Shown piece by piece: positions 1 through 6,681 of a stretch of DNA of 35,500 bases (its first letter is position 1; each line of letters opens with the position of its first letter). Origin of the DNA: an uncultured Streptococcus sp. (GTDB lineage Bacteria > Bacillota > Bacilli > Lactobacillales > Streptococcaceae). The position numbers and the translations under genes were made by a program. The notes beneath the pieces are model-generated. The model ran no database searches. It saw nothing but the letters and a program-made list of their open reading frames with translations, and was not told where the DNA came from. The stretch covers positions 1-35,500 of the forward strand of contig CAKPZX010000014.1 of the NCBI GenBank assembly GCA_934215455.1. Direction: 5' to 3'.

Positions 1-70
1 TACTCAACTGTGCGGAGGTGGGACGACGAAATCGAATTCTAACGAATTACCGATTTCTGTCCCACTCTCT
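1..70 (-). repeat. Intergenic repeat, partial copy cut by the window edge
   Basis: These 70 bases are the exact reverse complement of 8385-8454, so this is an inverted copy of the repeat described there. It carries the outer stem GTGGGAC/GTCCCAC and the inner AT-rich arms around GAATTC. The copy continues off the left edge, so its full extent is unknown. It lies upstream of the LytTR gene promoter and could serve as a terminator or RNA hairpin for the preceding, unseen gene. Confidence 0.85.
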
Positions 71-129
71 CTTTTACTTCTCAAAAAATACCTCTTGCTG
101 GGGAAAACGTGCCACTTACTGAAAAGACC

Positions 130-157
130 TTGTTTTGTTTTCAACAGCTGTTATAAT
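130..157 (+). promoter_or_regulatory. Promoter of the LytTR gene
   Basis: TTGTTT (130-135) and a perfect TATAAT (152-157) are separated by 16 bp. The predicted transcription start, near 164, is downstream of the in-frame ATG at 135, which supports the start at 189. Confidence 0.6.
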
Positions 158-188
158 GGTACTATCAAAACGTTGGGAAAGGAGTTTT

Positions 189-635
189 ATGAAAGTTAGA
201 ATCGAATTGGATCCATCTATGGACGAGCCTGAGATCTTGATTCGAGCTCCGCGCTTGACCCCGGAGTTGACCCAGCTGCAAGAGAGAATCCTCGAACAAA
301 AGGTCGCTCCTTTGGCCTTCTACAAGGATCGAAGTGAGTATTTTCTGGATGTGGCATCGATCCTCTTTTTTGAGACGGATGGGGAGAAGATTTTTGGGCA
401 CACCAAGGACGAGGCCTATGAGGTCAAGCAGAAGCTCTATGAGTTGGAGGAGCTGCTTCCCATCGCCTTTTGTCGGATTTCCAAATCTACCATTGTCAAC
501 GCCAAGCAGATCTACTCTCTGGAAAAGTCTTTTTCAGGGACCAGCACGGTCAATTTCTACCAGACCCATAAGCAGGTCCACGTATCTAGACGCTACTATC
601 AACTCTTAAAAGAACGACTAAATGAAATGAGGTAA
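189..635 (+). CDS. LytTR-family DNA-binding response regulator without receiver domain
   Basis: A 148-residue protein whose C-terminal two thirds (about residues 45-146) match the LytTR DNA-binding fold. Visible features are the segment beginning FYKDRSEYFLD, a basic LPIAFCRISKSTIVNA stretch and VSRRYYQLLKE at the end. There is no receiver domain, so it is not a classical response regulator. The start at 189 is chosen over the in-frame ATG at 135 because GAAAGGAG lies just upstream and the earlier ATG overlaps the promoter. It is followed 4 bp later by a LiaF-like membrane protein. In streptococci, stand-alone LytTR regulators are often paired with a membrane protein that inhibits them (HdrRM and BrsRM type); the same logic is inferred here. 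Target genes cannot be seen. Confidence 0.85.
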   Translation: MKVRIELDPSMDEPEILIRAPRLTPELTQLQERILEQKVAPLAFYKDRSEYFLDVASILFFETDGEKIFGHTKDEAYEVKQKLYELEELLPIAFCRISKSTIVNAKQIYSLEKSFSGTSTVNFYQTHKQVHVSRRYYQLLKERLNEMR

Positions 636-639
636 TATC

Positions 640-1335
640 ATGAGAAAAAAATTAATTGGGGTATTCTTAATCCTTTTAGCAGCCTTAATCCTTTTACAAG
701 GCTATTTTGTAAAATGGGACATTAGCATCTGGACCTTGGCTTGGGTGACCTTGCTTGCAGTCCTGTCCCTCTCTAGTTTCTTGAAACGCCATTTTGGTTG
801 GGGCTTCATCTATGGACTTTTAGCCCTCTTTTGTCTCAATGGGCAATACCATTTCCTTCCGGTGTCCAATTCGGTCGTCATCCTTTCTTCCATTCTCGCT
901 GTGATTGGGCTCAATATTTTGTTTAAACCCTCTAAGAAAACAAAAGCCCGCCTAGCTTCCTATTCTGCTGGGTCCATGAGTAAGTCGGATGGCAATGACA
1001 TTGATGTTACTTTTTCAACAGTGACAAAATATCTCAATGACCAACACTTTACCCGCGGAAGTGCAGATGTGAGTATGGGAGAAGCATCGGTTTATTTTGA
1101 CAATTGCCGCATCGAGGGTCCATCTGCTCAGTTTGTTGTCGATGTTTCCCTTGGAAGTTTGAGTCTCTATGTACCAAGTGATTGGCGTGTCCATGTAAAT
1201 GTGGATAATTCCCTCTCAGCGATCCAACATCAGGAAAATCCAAGTGCTCTGACAAGCAAGGATTTCTACATTACGGGCGATGTTTCCTTAGGAAATCTGG
1301 AAATTATCTATGTCGGAGCGAATTCGTTTTCTTAA
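640..1335 (+). CDS. LiaF-like four-TM membrane protein with cell-wall-stress domain
   Basis: This 231-residue protein has about four hydrophobic helices in residues 4-95, then a charged linker and a soluble C-terminal domain (about 120-228). That domain is rich in short beta repeats such as DVSMGEASVYF, DVSLGSLSLYV and DVSLGNLEIIY, typical of the LiaF/YvqF C-terminal family. LiaF proteins repress LiaRS envelope-stress signalling, but no LiaRS pair is next to this gene. It starts 4 bp after the LytTR stop, so the two are co-transcribed and probably translationally coupled. I infer that it is the membrane partner, perhaps inhibitor, of the LytTR protein. The family call is good and the role is inferred. 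Confidence 0.75.
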   Translation: MRKKLIGVFLILLAALILLQGYFVKWDISIWTLAWVTLLAVLSLSSFLKRHFGWGFIYGLLALFCLNGQYHFLPVSNSVVILSSILAVIGLNILFKPSKKTKARLASYSAGSMSKSDGNDIDVTFSTVTKYLNDQHFTRGSADVSMGEASVYFDNCRIEGPSAQFVVDVSLGSLSLYVPSDWRVHVNVDNSLSAIQHQENPSALTSKDFYITGDVSLGNLEIIYVGANSFS

Positions 1336-1364
1336 GTCTGAAATGAAAAACTTTGGCCAAAAGC

Positions 1365-1393
1365 TTGCCAAGAGAGATTTTTTTTGGTAATAT
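1365..1393 (+). promoter_or_regulatory. rpmB promoter
   Basis: TTGCCA (1365-1370) and TAATAT (1388-1393) are separated by 17 bp. This gives a leader of about 54 nt before rpmB. A weak stem (TTGGC 1353-1357 with GCCAA 1367-1371, then a T-rich run) overlaps the -35 region and may end the upstream transcript. Confidence 0.6.
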
Positions 1394-1401
1394 AGTACGG
1401 T

Positions 1402-1438
1402 ATGTGGTGCTAGCACATCCGTTATATTAGATCTAATA
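1402..1438 (+). promoter_or_regulatory. rpmB leader with two palindromes next to the Shine-Dalgarno
   Basis: The leader holds GTGCTAGCAC (1407-1416), which as RNA extends to a stem ATGTG/CACAT (1402-1406 with 1414-1418). It also holds the 14-bp palindrome TATTAGATCTAATA (1425-1438), whose last base is the first A of the AGGAGG ribosome site (1438-1443). A hairpin here would touch the ribosome site, so translational control is possible but unproven. Confidence 0.45.
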
Positions 1439-1453
1439 GGAGGAAACACAGAA

Positions 1454-1642
1454 ATGGCTAAAGTATGTTATTTCACAGGTCGTAAGACTGTATCAGGTAA
1501 CAACCGTTCACACGCTATGAACCAAACAAAACGTGCCGTAAAACCAAACCTTCAAAAAGTAACTGTCCTTATCGATGGTAAACCTAAAAAAGTTTGGGCT
1601 TCAGCTCGTGCATTGAAATCTGGTAAAGTAGAACGCGTTTAA
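1454..1642 (+). CDS. rpmB: 50S ribosomal protein L28
   Basis: A 62-residue basic protein of normal L28 length. It opens with [20 protein letters not shown], the conserved N-terminal L28 signature, and continues with the typical [10 protein letters not shown] and [11 protein letters not shown] segments. It is a structural protein of the large ribosomal subunit. A strong AGGAGG ribosome site sits 10 bp upstream of the ATG. The gene is monocistronic, bounded by its own promoter and a strong terminator. Codon use is highly biased, as expected for an abundant ribosomal protein. Confidence 0.98.
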   Translation: MAKVCYFTGRKTVSGNNRSHAMNQTKRAVKPNLQKVTVLIDGKPKKVWASARALKSGKVERV

Positions 1643-1652
1643 TAAAGAATAT

Positions 1653-1680
1653 AGAACCTCATAGAGGTTCTTTTCTTTTT
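1653..1680 (+). terminator. rpmB rho-independent terminator
   Basis: Perfect 8-bp stem AGAACCTC/GAGGTTCT (1653-1660, 1664-1671) with loop ATA, followed by a T-rich tract. Confidence 0.9.
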
Positions 1681-1732
1681 TTCTAGAGACAGCTGTCACA
1701 GCGGGAGAAGAATAGTCCCTACCCTTTTACAG

Positions 1733-1759
1733 TTGACCTCTTTTATGGTAAAATAGAAT
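1733..1759 (+). promoter_or_regulatory. Promoter of the asp23-fakA operon
   Basis: TTGACC (1733-1738) is followed by an AT-rich stretch holding TAGAAT (1754-1759, 15-bp spacer). The exact -10 is ambiguous because overlapping TA-rich hexamers run to 1766. Confidence 0.5.
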
Positions 1760-1784
1760 ATAAAATACTTTTGAGGTAGAAATT

Positions 1785-2150
1785 ATGACAGTAAAAATCA
1801 ATACAAAGGACGGTCAAATTGAATTGACTGATGAGGTTATCGCAACTGTTGTAGGCGGTGCCGCTACTGAGATCTTCGGTGTGGTTGGAATGGCCAGCAA
1901 AAATGCGATCAAAGATAATTTCCAAGCCCTCCTAGGGAAAGAAAACTTCTCTAAAGGTGTTGTTGTCAAAACAACGGAAGCAGGAACTATCGCAGTTGAT
2001 GTTTACACTGTTTTGAGCTATGGAACAAAGATTAGCGAAGTCTCAAAAAATATTCAAGAACGTGTGAAATTTAGTTTGGAAAATCAACTTGGAATCACTA
2101 CGGATACAGTGAATGTCTATATTCAAAATATCAAGATTGTGGGAGAATAA
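1785..2150 (+). CDS. Asp23/Gls24 (YloU, DUF322) family protein
   Basis: A 121-residue soluble protein of the Asp23/DUF322 family. Family marks are the opening strands (IELTDEVIATVVGGAATEIFGVVGMASK) and the closing segment with LENQLGITTDTVNVYIQNIKIVGE. Members are abundant envelope- or alkaline-stress-associated proteins without an enzymatic role. It lies 2 bp upstream of fakA, the classic YloU-YloV pairing in Firmicutes, so the two are co-expressed. The fakA ribosome site GGGAG (2141-2145) lies within the last codons of this gene. Family assignment is secure; the biochemical role is not known. Confidence 0.92.
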   Translation: MTVKINTKDGQIELTDEVIATVVGGAATEIFGVVGMASKNAIKDNFQALLGKENFSKGVVVKTTEAGTIAVDVYTVLSYGTKISEVSKNIQERVKFSLENQLGITTDTVNVYIQNIKIVGE

Positions 2151-2152
2151 TC

Positions 2153-3817
2153 GTGGCTAATATTACTACAAGTTTATTTCAAGAAATGGTTCAAGCGGGG
2201 GCTACGCGCTTAAATAAACAAGCGGAATATGTAAACTCTTTGAACGTCTTTCCTGTACCAGATGGAGATACAGGAACCAATATGGGAATGACCATCGAAA
2301 ATGGGGCCAAAGAAGTATCTGACCGTTCTGCATCAACTGTTGGAGAAGCGGCAGGGATCTTCGCTAAAGGTCTCTTGATGGGTGCGCGTGGGAACTCAGG
2401 AGTTATCACTTCTCAATTGTTCCGCGGATTTTCTCAAAGTGTCAAAGACAAAGAAGAATTGGATGGAGCAGCACTTGCAGCAGCCTTCCAATCTGGGGTA
2501 GAAGTTGCTTATAAAGCCGTTATGAAGCCTGTTGAAGGAACCATTTTGACGGTTTCCCGTGGGGCAGCCATCGGTGCCAAGAAAAAAGCAGAATCCACTA
2601 ATGATGCAGTAGAAGTCATGCGTGCCGCTCTTGAAGGAGCTAAAACAGCTCTTGCGAAGACTCCAGATATGTTGCCAGTCTTGAAAGAAGTTGGCGTGGT
2701 AGACTCTGGTGGTCAAGGTTTGGTCTTCATCTATGAAGGATTCTTGTCAGCTTTGACAGGTGAATTCATCGCTTCTGAAGAGTTCCAAGCAACACCTGCA
2801 ACCATGTCAGAAATGATTAATGCAGAACACCACAAGTCAGTCGCTGGCCATGTGGCTACTGAAGACATCAAGTTTGGTTACTGTACAGAAATCATGGTTG
2901 CTTTGAAACAAGGTCCAACCTATGTCAAAGACTTCGATTACGATGAATTCCGTAACTATTTGAACAACCTTGGGGATTCCCTATTGGTGGTGAATGACGA
3001 TGAGATTGTCAAAGTTCACGTCCATACAGAAGATCCAGGTCTTGTCATGCAAGAAGGTCTTAAGTACGGAAGCTTGGTCAAGGTCAAAGTCGACAACATG
3101 CGCAACCAACACGAAGCGCAAGTTGAAAAAGAAGAACGTCAAGCCAAACCAGTTGAAGAAAAAGAATATGCCATCATCGCAGTAGTTGCGGGTGATGGAT
3201 TGGCTGATATCTTTAAAGCGCAAGGAGTGGATTACATCATCTCTGGTGGTCAAACCATGAACCCATCAACAGAAGACTTTGTCAAAGCGGTTGAAGAGTT
3301 GAATGCGCGTAACATCATTATCTTGCCAAACAACAAAAATATCTTGATGGCTGCTCAATCTGCAGCAGAAGTGATTGATCAACCTGCAGCAGTTGTAGAG
3401 ACCAAGACCATCCCTCAAGGATTGACTAGTCTTCTTGCCTTTGATGAAAGCAAGTCGATCGAAGAAAACTACGAACGCATGAGCGCTTCATTGGGCGATG
3501 TTGTGTCTGGTAGTGTGACGACAGCGGTTCGCGATACCACTATTGATGGGCTTGAAATCCATGAAAATGATAATCTTGGAATGGTCGATGGCAAAATCGT
3601 TGTTTCAAATCCAGATATGATGGAAACCTTGGAAGAAACATTCGCTCATATGTTGGATGAAGACAGTGAAATTGTGACCATCTATGTCGGTGAAGACGGC
3701 AGTGAGGAGTTGGCAAATGAATTAGCCCAAGCCCTTGCTGAGAAGTATGAGGATGTAGAAGTGGAAATCCACCAAGGTGGCCAACCAGTCTACCCATACT
3801 TGTTTAGTGTAGAATAA
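2153..3817 (+). CDS. fakA: Fatty acid kinase catalytic subunit FakA (YloV)
   Basis: This 554-residue protein has the FakA architecture. An N-terminal DhaL-type kinase domain (about residues 8-200) contains the metal/ATP motif NVFPVPDGDTGTNMG (D37, D39) and the GARGNSGVI and DSGGQG loops. It is followed by a middle domain and a C-terminal domain related to DegV-like folds. With a FakB (DegV) fatty-acid-binding partner it phosphorylates exogenous fatty acids to acyl-phosphate for PlsX/PlsY phospholipid synthesis. No fakB lies in the window. The start is GTG at 2153, with GGGAG 7 bp upstream. It is the second gene of an operon with the asp23-family gene and ends in a strong terminator. Confidence 0.93.
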   Translation: MANITTSLFQEMVQAGATRLNKQAEYVNSLNVFPVPDGDTGTNMGMTIENGAKEVSDRSASTVGEAAGIFAKGLLMGARGNSGVITSQLFRGFSQSVKDKEELDGAALAAAFQSGVEVAYKAVMKPVEGTILTVSRGAAIGAKKKAESTNDAVEVMRAALEGAKTALAKTPDMLPVLKEVGVVDSGGQGLVFIYEGFLSALTGEFIASEEFQATPATMSEMINAEHHKSVAGHVATEDIKFGYCTEIMVALKQGPTYVKDFDYDEFRNYLNNLGDSLLVVNDDEIVKVHVHTEDPGLVMQEGLKYGSLVKVKVDNMRNQHEAQVEKEERQAKPVEEKEYAIIAVVAGDGLADIFKAQGVDYIISGGQTMNPSTEDFVKAVEELNARNIIILPNNKNILMAAQSAAEVIDQPAAVVETKTIPQGLTSLLAFDESKSIEENYERMSASLGDVVSGSVTTAVRDTTIDGLEIHENDNLGMVDGKIVVSNPDMMETLEETFAHMLDEDSEIVTIYVGEDGSEELANELAQALAEKYEDVEVEIHQGGQPVYPYLFSVE

Positions 3818-3825
3818 TTGAACAG

Positions 3826-3850
3826 AAGGTTCCTTTCGGAACCTTTTTTT
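3826..3850 (+). terminator. fakA terminator
   Basis: Perfect 8-bp stem AAGGTTCC/GGAACCTT (3826-3833, 3838-3845), loop TTTC, then a run of T to 3850. Confidence 0.93.
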
Positions 3851-4040
3851 GTATATAGAAAAAGGAGGAGATTTCCTATGAAATCGGCGTGATTTGGAGG
3901 ATTTGAGACGGAAGTGAACTCTCCACGGAGGCTTTATTAGTGAAGAAAAGGAGAATTTGCAAAAAGTCTCAAATTCATCAGTTTTTTATTCAAATTGAAG
4001 AGCTTGAAATGAGGGAGAAATGGTTTGAGAAGTGGAGTTT
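3851..4040 (+). other. Gene-poor spacer with a 4-codon mini-ORF and competing inverted repeats
   Basis: No convincing gene is seen here. A strong ribosome site (AAAGGAGG) precedes ATG at 3878, but the frame closes after four codons (MKSA, stop 3890-3892). Downstream, ATTTGAGAC (3901-3909) pairs with GTCTCAAAT (3966-3974). An alternative pairing GAATTT (3953-3958) with AAATTC (3971-3976) uses part of the same right arm. This could be a decayed gene start or a structured leader. Purine-rich GGAG-like stretches recur through the spacer. Confidence 0.35.
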
Positions 4041-4070
4041 TTAGACAAGAAAGACGCGATATGTTATACT
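4041..4070 (+). promoter_or_regulatory. Promoter of the lipoprotein gene
   Basis: TTAGAC (4041-4046), 18-bp spacer, TATACT (4065-4070) with an extended -10 TGT at 4062-4064. A GAAAGGAG ribosome site precedes the ATG. Confidence 0.65.
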
Positions 4071-4101
4071 GGTATCAGTATGTGAAAGGAGAGTTATAAA
4101 A

Positions 4102-4656
4102 ATGAAGAAATTTTTTGTAACCCTTGGGCTAGCCATTTTGGTATTGACTGGTTGTTCGCAATCCCAAACGAAGAAAACTACAACCGCTAGCTCATCTAGC
4201 AGTTCCTCTGTTAAAAAAGAAGTAAAAAATGAAGAAAAAACTACAACCTTAGTTGGAGATATCAATGGAACAAAACACCGGGATATCATCAAATCAAAGG
4301 GAGATAAGGTTGAAAACCTTCGTATCGAAGTGACAGCTGATCTACCCCAACAACTTGGGACCATCGCAGCAGAGAAGTCACCTGAAGAACTTACAGCAGC
4401 CATTCAAGCTTTGTTGGAACAAAACGAAGACTACAAGAAGTTAAAAACCGTTCCTGGTTTTAGCTTGGAATACACAGTTACACCAGAGAAAAAATTGCTC
4501 TCAACCAGTGTGATTGACCTCAACCAAATTGATGCCAAGTCTCTAGAAGAAATTTCTTACTTTAAAGACGCCGGTCTCAATGACTTGAAGAATATGAAGG
4601 CAGATACCTTGGTGAAGGCCTTGAAATTGCATGGCATGAAAGAAGAAGGTCAGTAA
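4102..4656 (+). CDS. DUF1307/YehR-like lipoprotein
   Basis: A 184-residue predicted lipoprotein. Its lipobox is LTGC with Cys18, after a short hydrophobic signal, so it would be anchored on the outer face of the membrane. A Ser/Lys/Thr-rich linker (about 20-48) leads to a compact alpha/beta domain. The end of that domain (LLSTSVIDLNQIDAKSLEEI...) resembles the DUF1307 (YehR-like) family; this is from memory and moderately sure. It has its own promoter and terminator, so it is a separate unit from the exporter operon that follows. The biochemical role is unknown. Confidence 0.75.
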   Translation: MKKFFVTLGLAILVLTGCSQSQTKKTTTASSSSSSSVKKEVKNEEKTTTLVGDINGTKHRDIIKSKGDKVENLRIEVTADLPQQLGTIAAEKSPEELTAAIQALLEQNEDYKKLKTVPGFSLEYTVTPEKKLLSTSVIDLNQIDAKSLEEISYFKDAGLNDLKNMKADTLVKALKLHGMKEEGQ

Positions 4657-4667
4657 GAAGAATAGAA

Positions 4668-4697
4668 AAAGTCGAGTGAAGCCACTTGGCTTTTTTT
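4668..4697 (+). terminator. Lipoprotein gene terminator
   Basis: Stem AAGCC/GGCTT (4679-4683, 4688-4692) with loop ACTT, followed by seven T. Flanking AAAGTC and GACTTT could extend the fold. Confidence 0.75.
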
Positions 4698-4703
4698 AGT
4701 GAC

Positions 4704-4729
4704 TTTTGTCATGTGAGCGAGTGACAAAA
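4704..4729. promoter_or_regulatory. Inverted repeat, candidate operator of the exporter/two-component operon
   Basis: Perfect 8-bp arms TTTTGTCA (4704-4711) and TGACAAAA (4722-4729) flank a 10-nt centre. The site ends 8 bp upstream of the candidate -35 of the following operon. A dyad in this position suits activation by a dimeric LuxR-type response regulator such as the one at 7777-8376. It is not followed by a T-run downstream of a gene, so it does not look like another terminator. The link is inferred. Confidence 0.4.
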
Positions 4730-4737
4730 TCATCTAG

Positions 4738-4765
4738 TTGCCCTTATTTTCTTTTCCTATAATAT
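4738..4765 (+). promoter_or_regulatory. Promoter of the 4792-8376 operon
   Basis: TTGCCC (4738-4743) precedes a perfect TATAAT at 4758-4763 (14-bp spacer) that overlaps TAATAT at 4760-4765 (16-bp spacer). The short spacing suggests that an activator is needed. Confidence 0.5.
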
Positions 4766-4791
4766 AGTCAGAAAGTAAGAGGTAAGAAAAA

Positions 4792-4983
4792 ATGAAACAA
4801 TGGTTAGTTAAGGTGTTTACGTTGACAGTGGTTGGGATGGTCGTCTATTTGATCTTTTCAAAGGATGATAGCCTCTATTACCATTTTCCATGGGAATTAT
4901 TTGCTGGGCTTGGCATCATGAGCTGGGCGGTCCAAGAAGGTCTAAAAATGGTCAAGGCGGTTAAAAAGGAAATGGAACAATGA
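4792..4983 (+). CDS. Small two-TM membrane protein, function unknown
   Basis: A 63-residue protein with two hydrophobic segments (about residues 4-22 and 33-50) separated by a short polar loop (SKDDSLYYHFPWE), and a basic C-terminal tail (KMVKAVKKEMEQ). I do not recognise the family. It is the first gene after the promoter at 4738-4765 and precedes the ABC exporter and two-component genes. It may be an accessory membrane component of that system, but the sequence does not prove it. Its stop codon overlaps the ATG of the micro-ORF at 4980. Confidence 0.65.
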   Translation: MKQWLVKVFTLTVVGMVVYLIFSKDDSLYYHFPWELFAGLGIMSWAVQEGLKMVKAVKKEMEQ

Positions 4984-5068
4984 AAAAAAGGGCGTGACCC
5001 TGGTTGTTTTTGTCATCATTCCAGCTGGCCAAGTCTGGTTGAAAGGAGAGTATCATGAGCGTCATTAG
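4980..5068 (+). other. Possible frameshifted micro-ORF (29-residue hydrophobic peptide)
   Basis: An ATG at 4980 overlaps the previous stop (ATGA) and reads MKKRA before a stop at 4995-4997. A run of seven A (4983-4989) lies directly after the ATG. A -1 shift on this run opens a continuous frame, MKKKGVTLVVFVIIPAGQVW and so on, to a stop at 5066-5068, overlapping the exporter ATPase start. The shifted peptide has one hydrophobic segment. It could be programmed slippage, a decayed gene, or a one-base sequence error. GTG at 4994 is an alternative start with only a weak ribosome site. Confidence 0.3.
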
Positions 5069-5972
5069 AGTAGAGAACTTGAAAAAAAGTATCAAAGGAA
5101 AAGTCATTTTAGAAGATCTTTCTTTTGCGGTTGAACGGGGGGATTGTCTGGCCTTGATTGGACCAAACGGAGCTGGGAAAACAACCTTGATGAACTGTCT
5201 TCTGGGAGATATGAAAGTGACTTCTGGAATCATTGAAGTAGAAGGGAAGACTCCTGGTCATCCTCGATTAAAGGCTAGTGTCTCTTATCTCCCTCAAGAA
5301 AATGCCATCGTTCAAAAGTTAACCGTGCAAGAACTGATCAACTTCTTTCGCGCTATTTATCCCAACCCCTTAACAGGGGAAGAAATTGATGATCTATTGC
5401 GATTCAGTCTGGAACAAAAGAAGCAATTGGCCAGTAAGCTGTCTGGTGGGCAAAAACGTCTCTTATCCTTTGTTCTAACCTTGATTGGTCGTCCCAGTCT
5501 TTTGTTTTTGGATGAGCCAACGGCAGGAATGGATACGTCTACTCGCCAACGTTTTTGGGAGATCGTTAGGGATTTAAAAGATCAAGGTGTGACCATTGTC
5601 TATTCTTCGCATTACATCGAGGAAGTAGAGCATACAGCTGATCGGATCCTGGTCTTGCATCAGGGACATTTGCTTCGGGATACGACACCTCTCGCTATGA
5701 GAAGCGAAGAGGTAGAAAAACATTTTACCCTGCCACTACGCTACCAAGGCCTAGTGGCCGAGATGGAAGGGATTGGTCAAGTGACGGTCAAACCCGATGC
5801 CCTTCAGGTTGTGACAGGTGATGCCAATCGTTTGTGGAGGAGATTGCAAGAAGAAGGGTGTTCGATCCAAGAGATCGAAGTGACTAATAGAAGTTTATTG
5901 GATTCTATTTTTGAAAATACAAAGGAAGTAGGTAGAGAAGATGAAACGCATGAAAGCTCTCGGCGTGGTTGA
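5055..5972 (+). CDS. ABC-2 type exporter, ATP-binding subunit
   Basis: A 305-residue ABC ATPase. Walker A is GPNGAGKTT (36-44), the signature LSGGQ is at 129-133, Walker B LLFLDEP has D153-E154, and the switch histidine is in YSSHYIEE. The C-terminal extension (about 215-300) is typical of drug/peptide exporter ATPases of the CcmA/NatA/BcrA type. It couples ATP hydrolysis to transport by the permease encoded next, which overlaps its 3' end by 32 bp. The ribosome site AAAGGAGAG lies just upstream. The operon also encodes a two-component system, an arrangement common for export or self-protection against peptides and other membrane-active compounds. The substrate is unknown. Confidence 0.92.
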   Translation: MSVIRVENLKKSIKGKVILEDLSFAVERGDCLALIGPNGAGKTTLMNCLLGDMKVTSGIIEVEGKTPGHPRLKASVSYLPQENAIVQKLTVQELINFFRAIYPNPLTGEEIDDLLRFSLEQKKQLASKLSGGQKRLLSFVLTLIGRPSLLFLDEPTAGMDTSTRQRFWEIVRDLKDQGVTIVYSSHYIEEVEHTADRILVLHQGHLLRDTTPLAMRSEEVEKHFTLPLRYQGLVAEMEGIGQVTVKPDALQVVTGDANRLWRRLQEEGCSIQEIEVTNRSLLDSIFENTKEVGREDETHESSRRG

Positions 5973-6681
5973 GTGGCATTTGACTAGACGCCAAGCCATT
6001 TATTACTTGTTATCAATTGGGATGCCAACGGCCTTTTATCTCTTTTTTTCAGGGATGTACCAGGACACACCAGGGGCCCCCGCTCACTTTATGAGGGATT
6101 ATCTCCTCTCCATGACGGCTTTTTCCATGATGTCTACGGCTATCTTTTCTTTTCCAACCGTTCTTGAAACCGATCGACTCAATAATTGGCAAAAAGTCTT
6201 GCGCCATACCCCCGTATCTATGGTAGAATATTATCTAATAAAGGTTGTGGGTCTCTTTGTCGATTTTCTTCTATCGATTGTAGTTGTCTTTACCGTGGGG
6301 CATGTGGTGCGGCATGTGAATATGTCCCTACAGGATTGGGTCTTGTCGGCCTTTATTCTCATCCTAGGAAGCCTAGCGTTTGTGGCTCTCGGTCTGGTCT
6401 TGACCCTGCTTCCTTCTAGTCAATTGATGTCTGTTGTAGGTAATCTCCTTTACATGGGACTGGCTGTCATGGGTGGCCTTTGGATGCCCATTAGCCTCTT
6501 TCCAGAATGGATGCAAGCCATTGGCAAATGCCTGCCAACCTATCAATTGATGGAACTGATCAAGACCTTTTTAAACAAGGGACAGGTCAATATCTTTGCG
6601 AGTGTCTATTTAACTTTGTTTACCCTGGTCTTGTTTGCCCTTGTTATCGTCTATCGTCGTCATTCTGAGGTTCGTTCATGA
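5941..6681 (+). CDS. ABC-2 type exporter, permease subunit
   Basis: A 246-residue integral membrane protein with about six hydrophobic helices. It has the ABC-2 family pattern, including a GNLLYMGLAVMGGLWMPISLFP segment before the last helices (the conserved region of NatB/DrrB-like permeases). It pairs with the ATPase encoded immediately upstream. ATG at 5941 is used here; a second in-frame ATG at 5950 is possible. Its stop overlaps the histidine kinase start by 4 bp (ATGA), so the genes are translationally coupled. The transported molecule cannot be named from sequence. Confidence 0.9.
   Translation: MKRMKALGVVEWHLTRRQAIYYLLSIGMPTAFYLFFSGMYQDTPGAPAHFMRDYLLSMTAFSMMSTAIFSFPTVLETDRLNNWQKVLRHTPVSMVEYYLIKVVGLFVDFLLSIVVVFTVGHVVRHVNMSLQDWVLSAFILILGSLAFVALGLVLTLLPSSQLMSVVGNLLYMGLAVMGGLWMPISLFPEWMQAIGKCLPTYQLMELIKTFLNKGQVNIFASVYLTLFTLVLFALVIVYRRHSEVRS

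Noticed and set aside
135..188. Upstream in-frame ATG for the LytTR gene
   Set aside because: It lies over the promoter, before the predicted transcript start, and lacks a ribosome site; ATG at 189 has GAAAGGAG.
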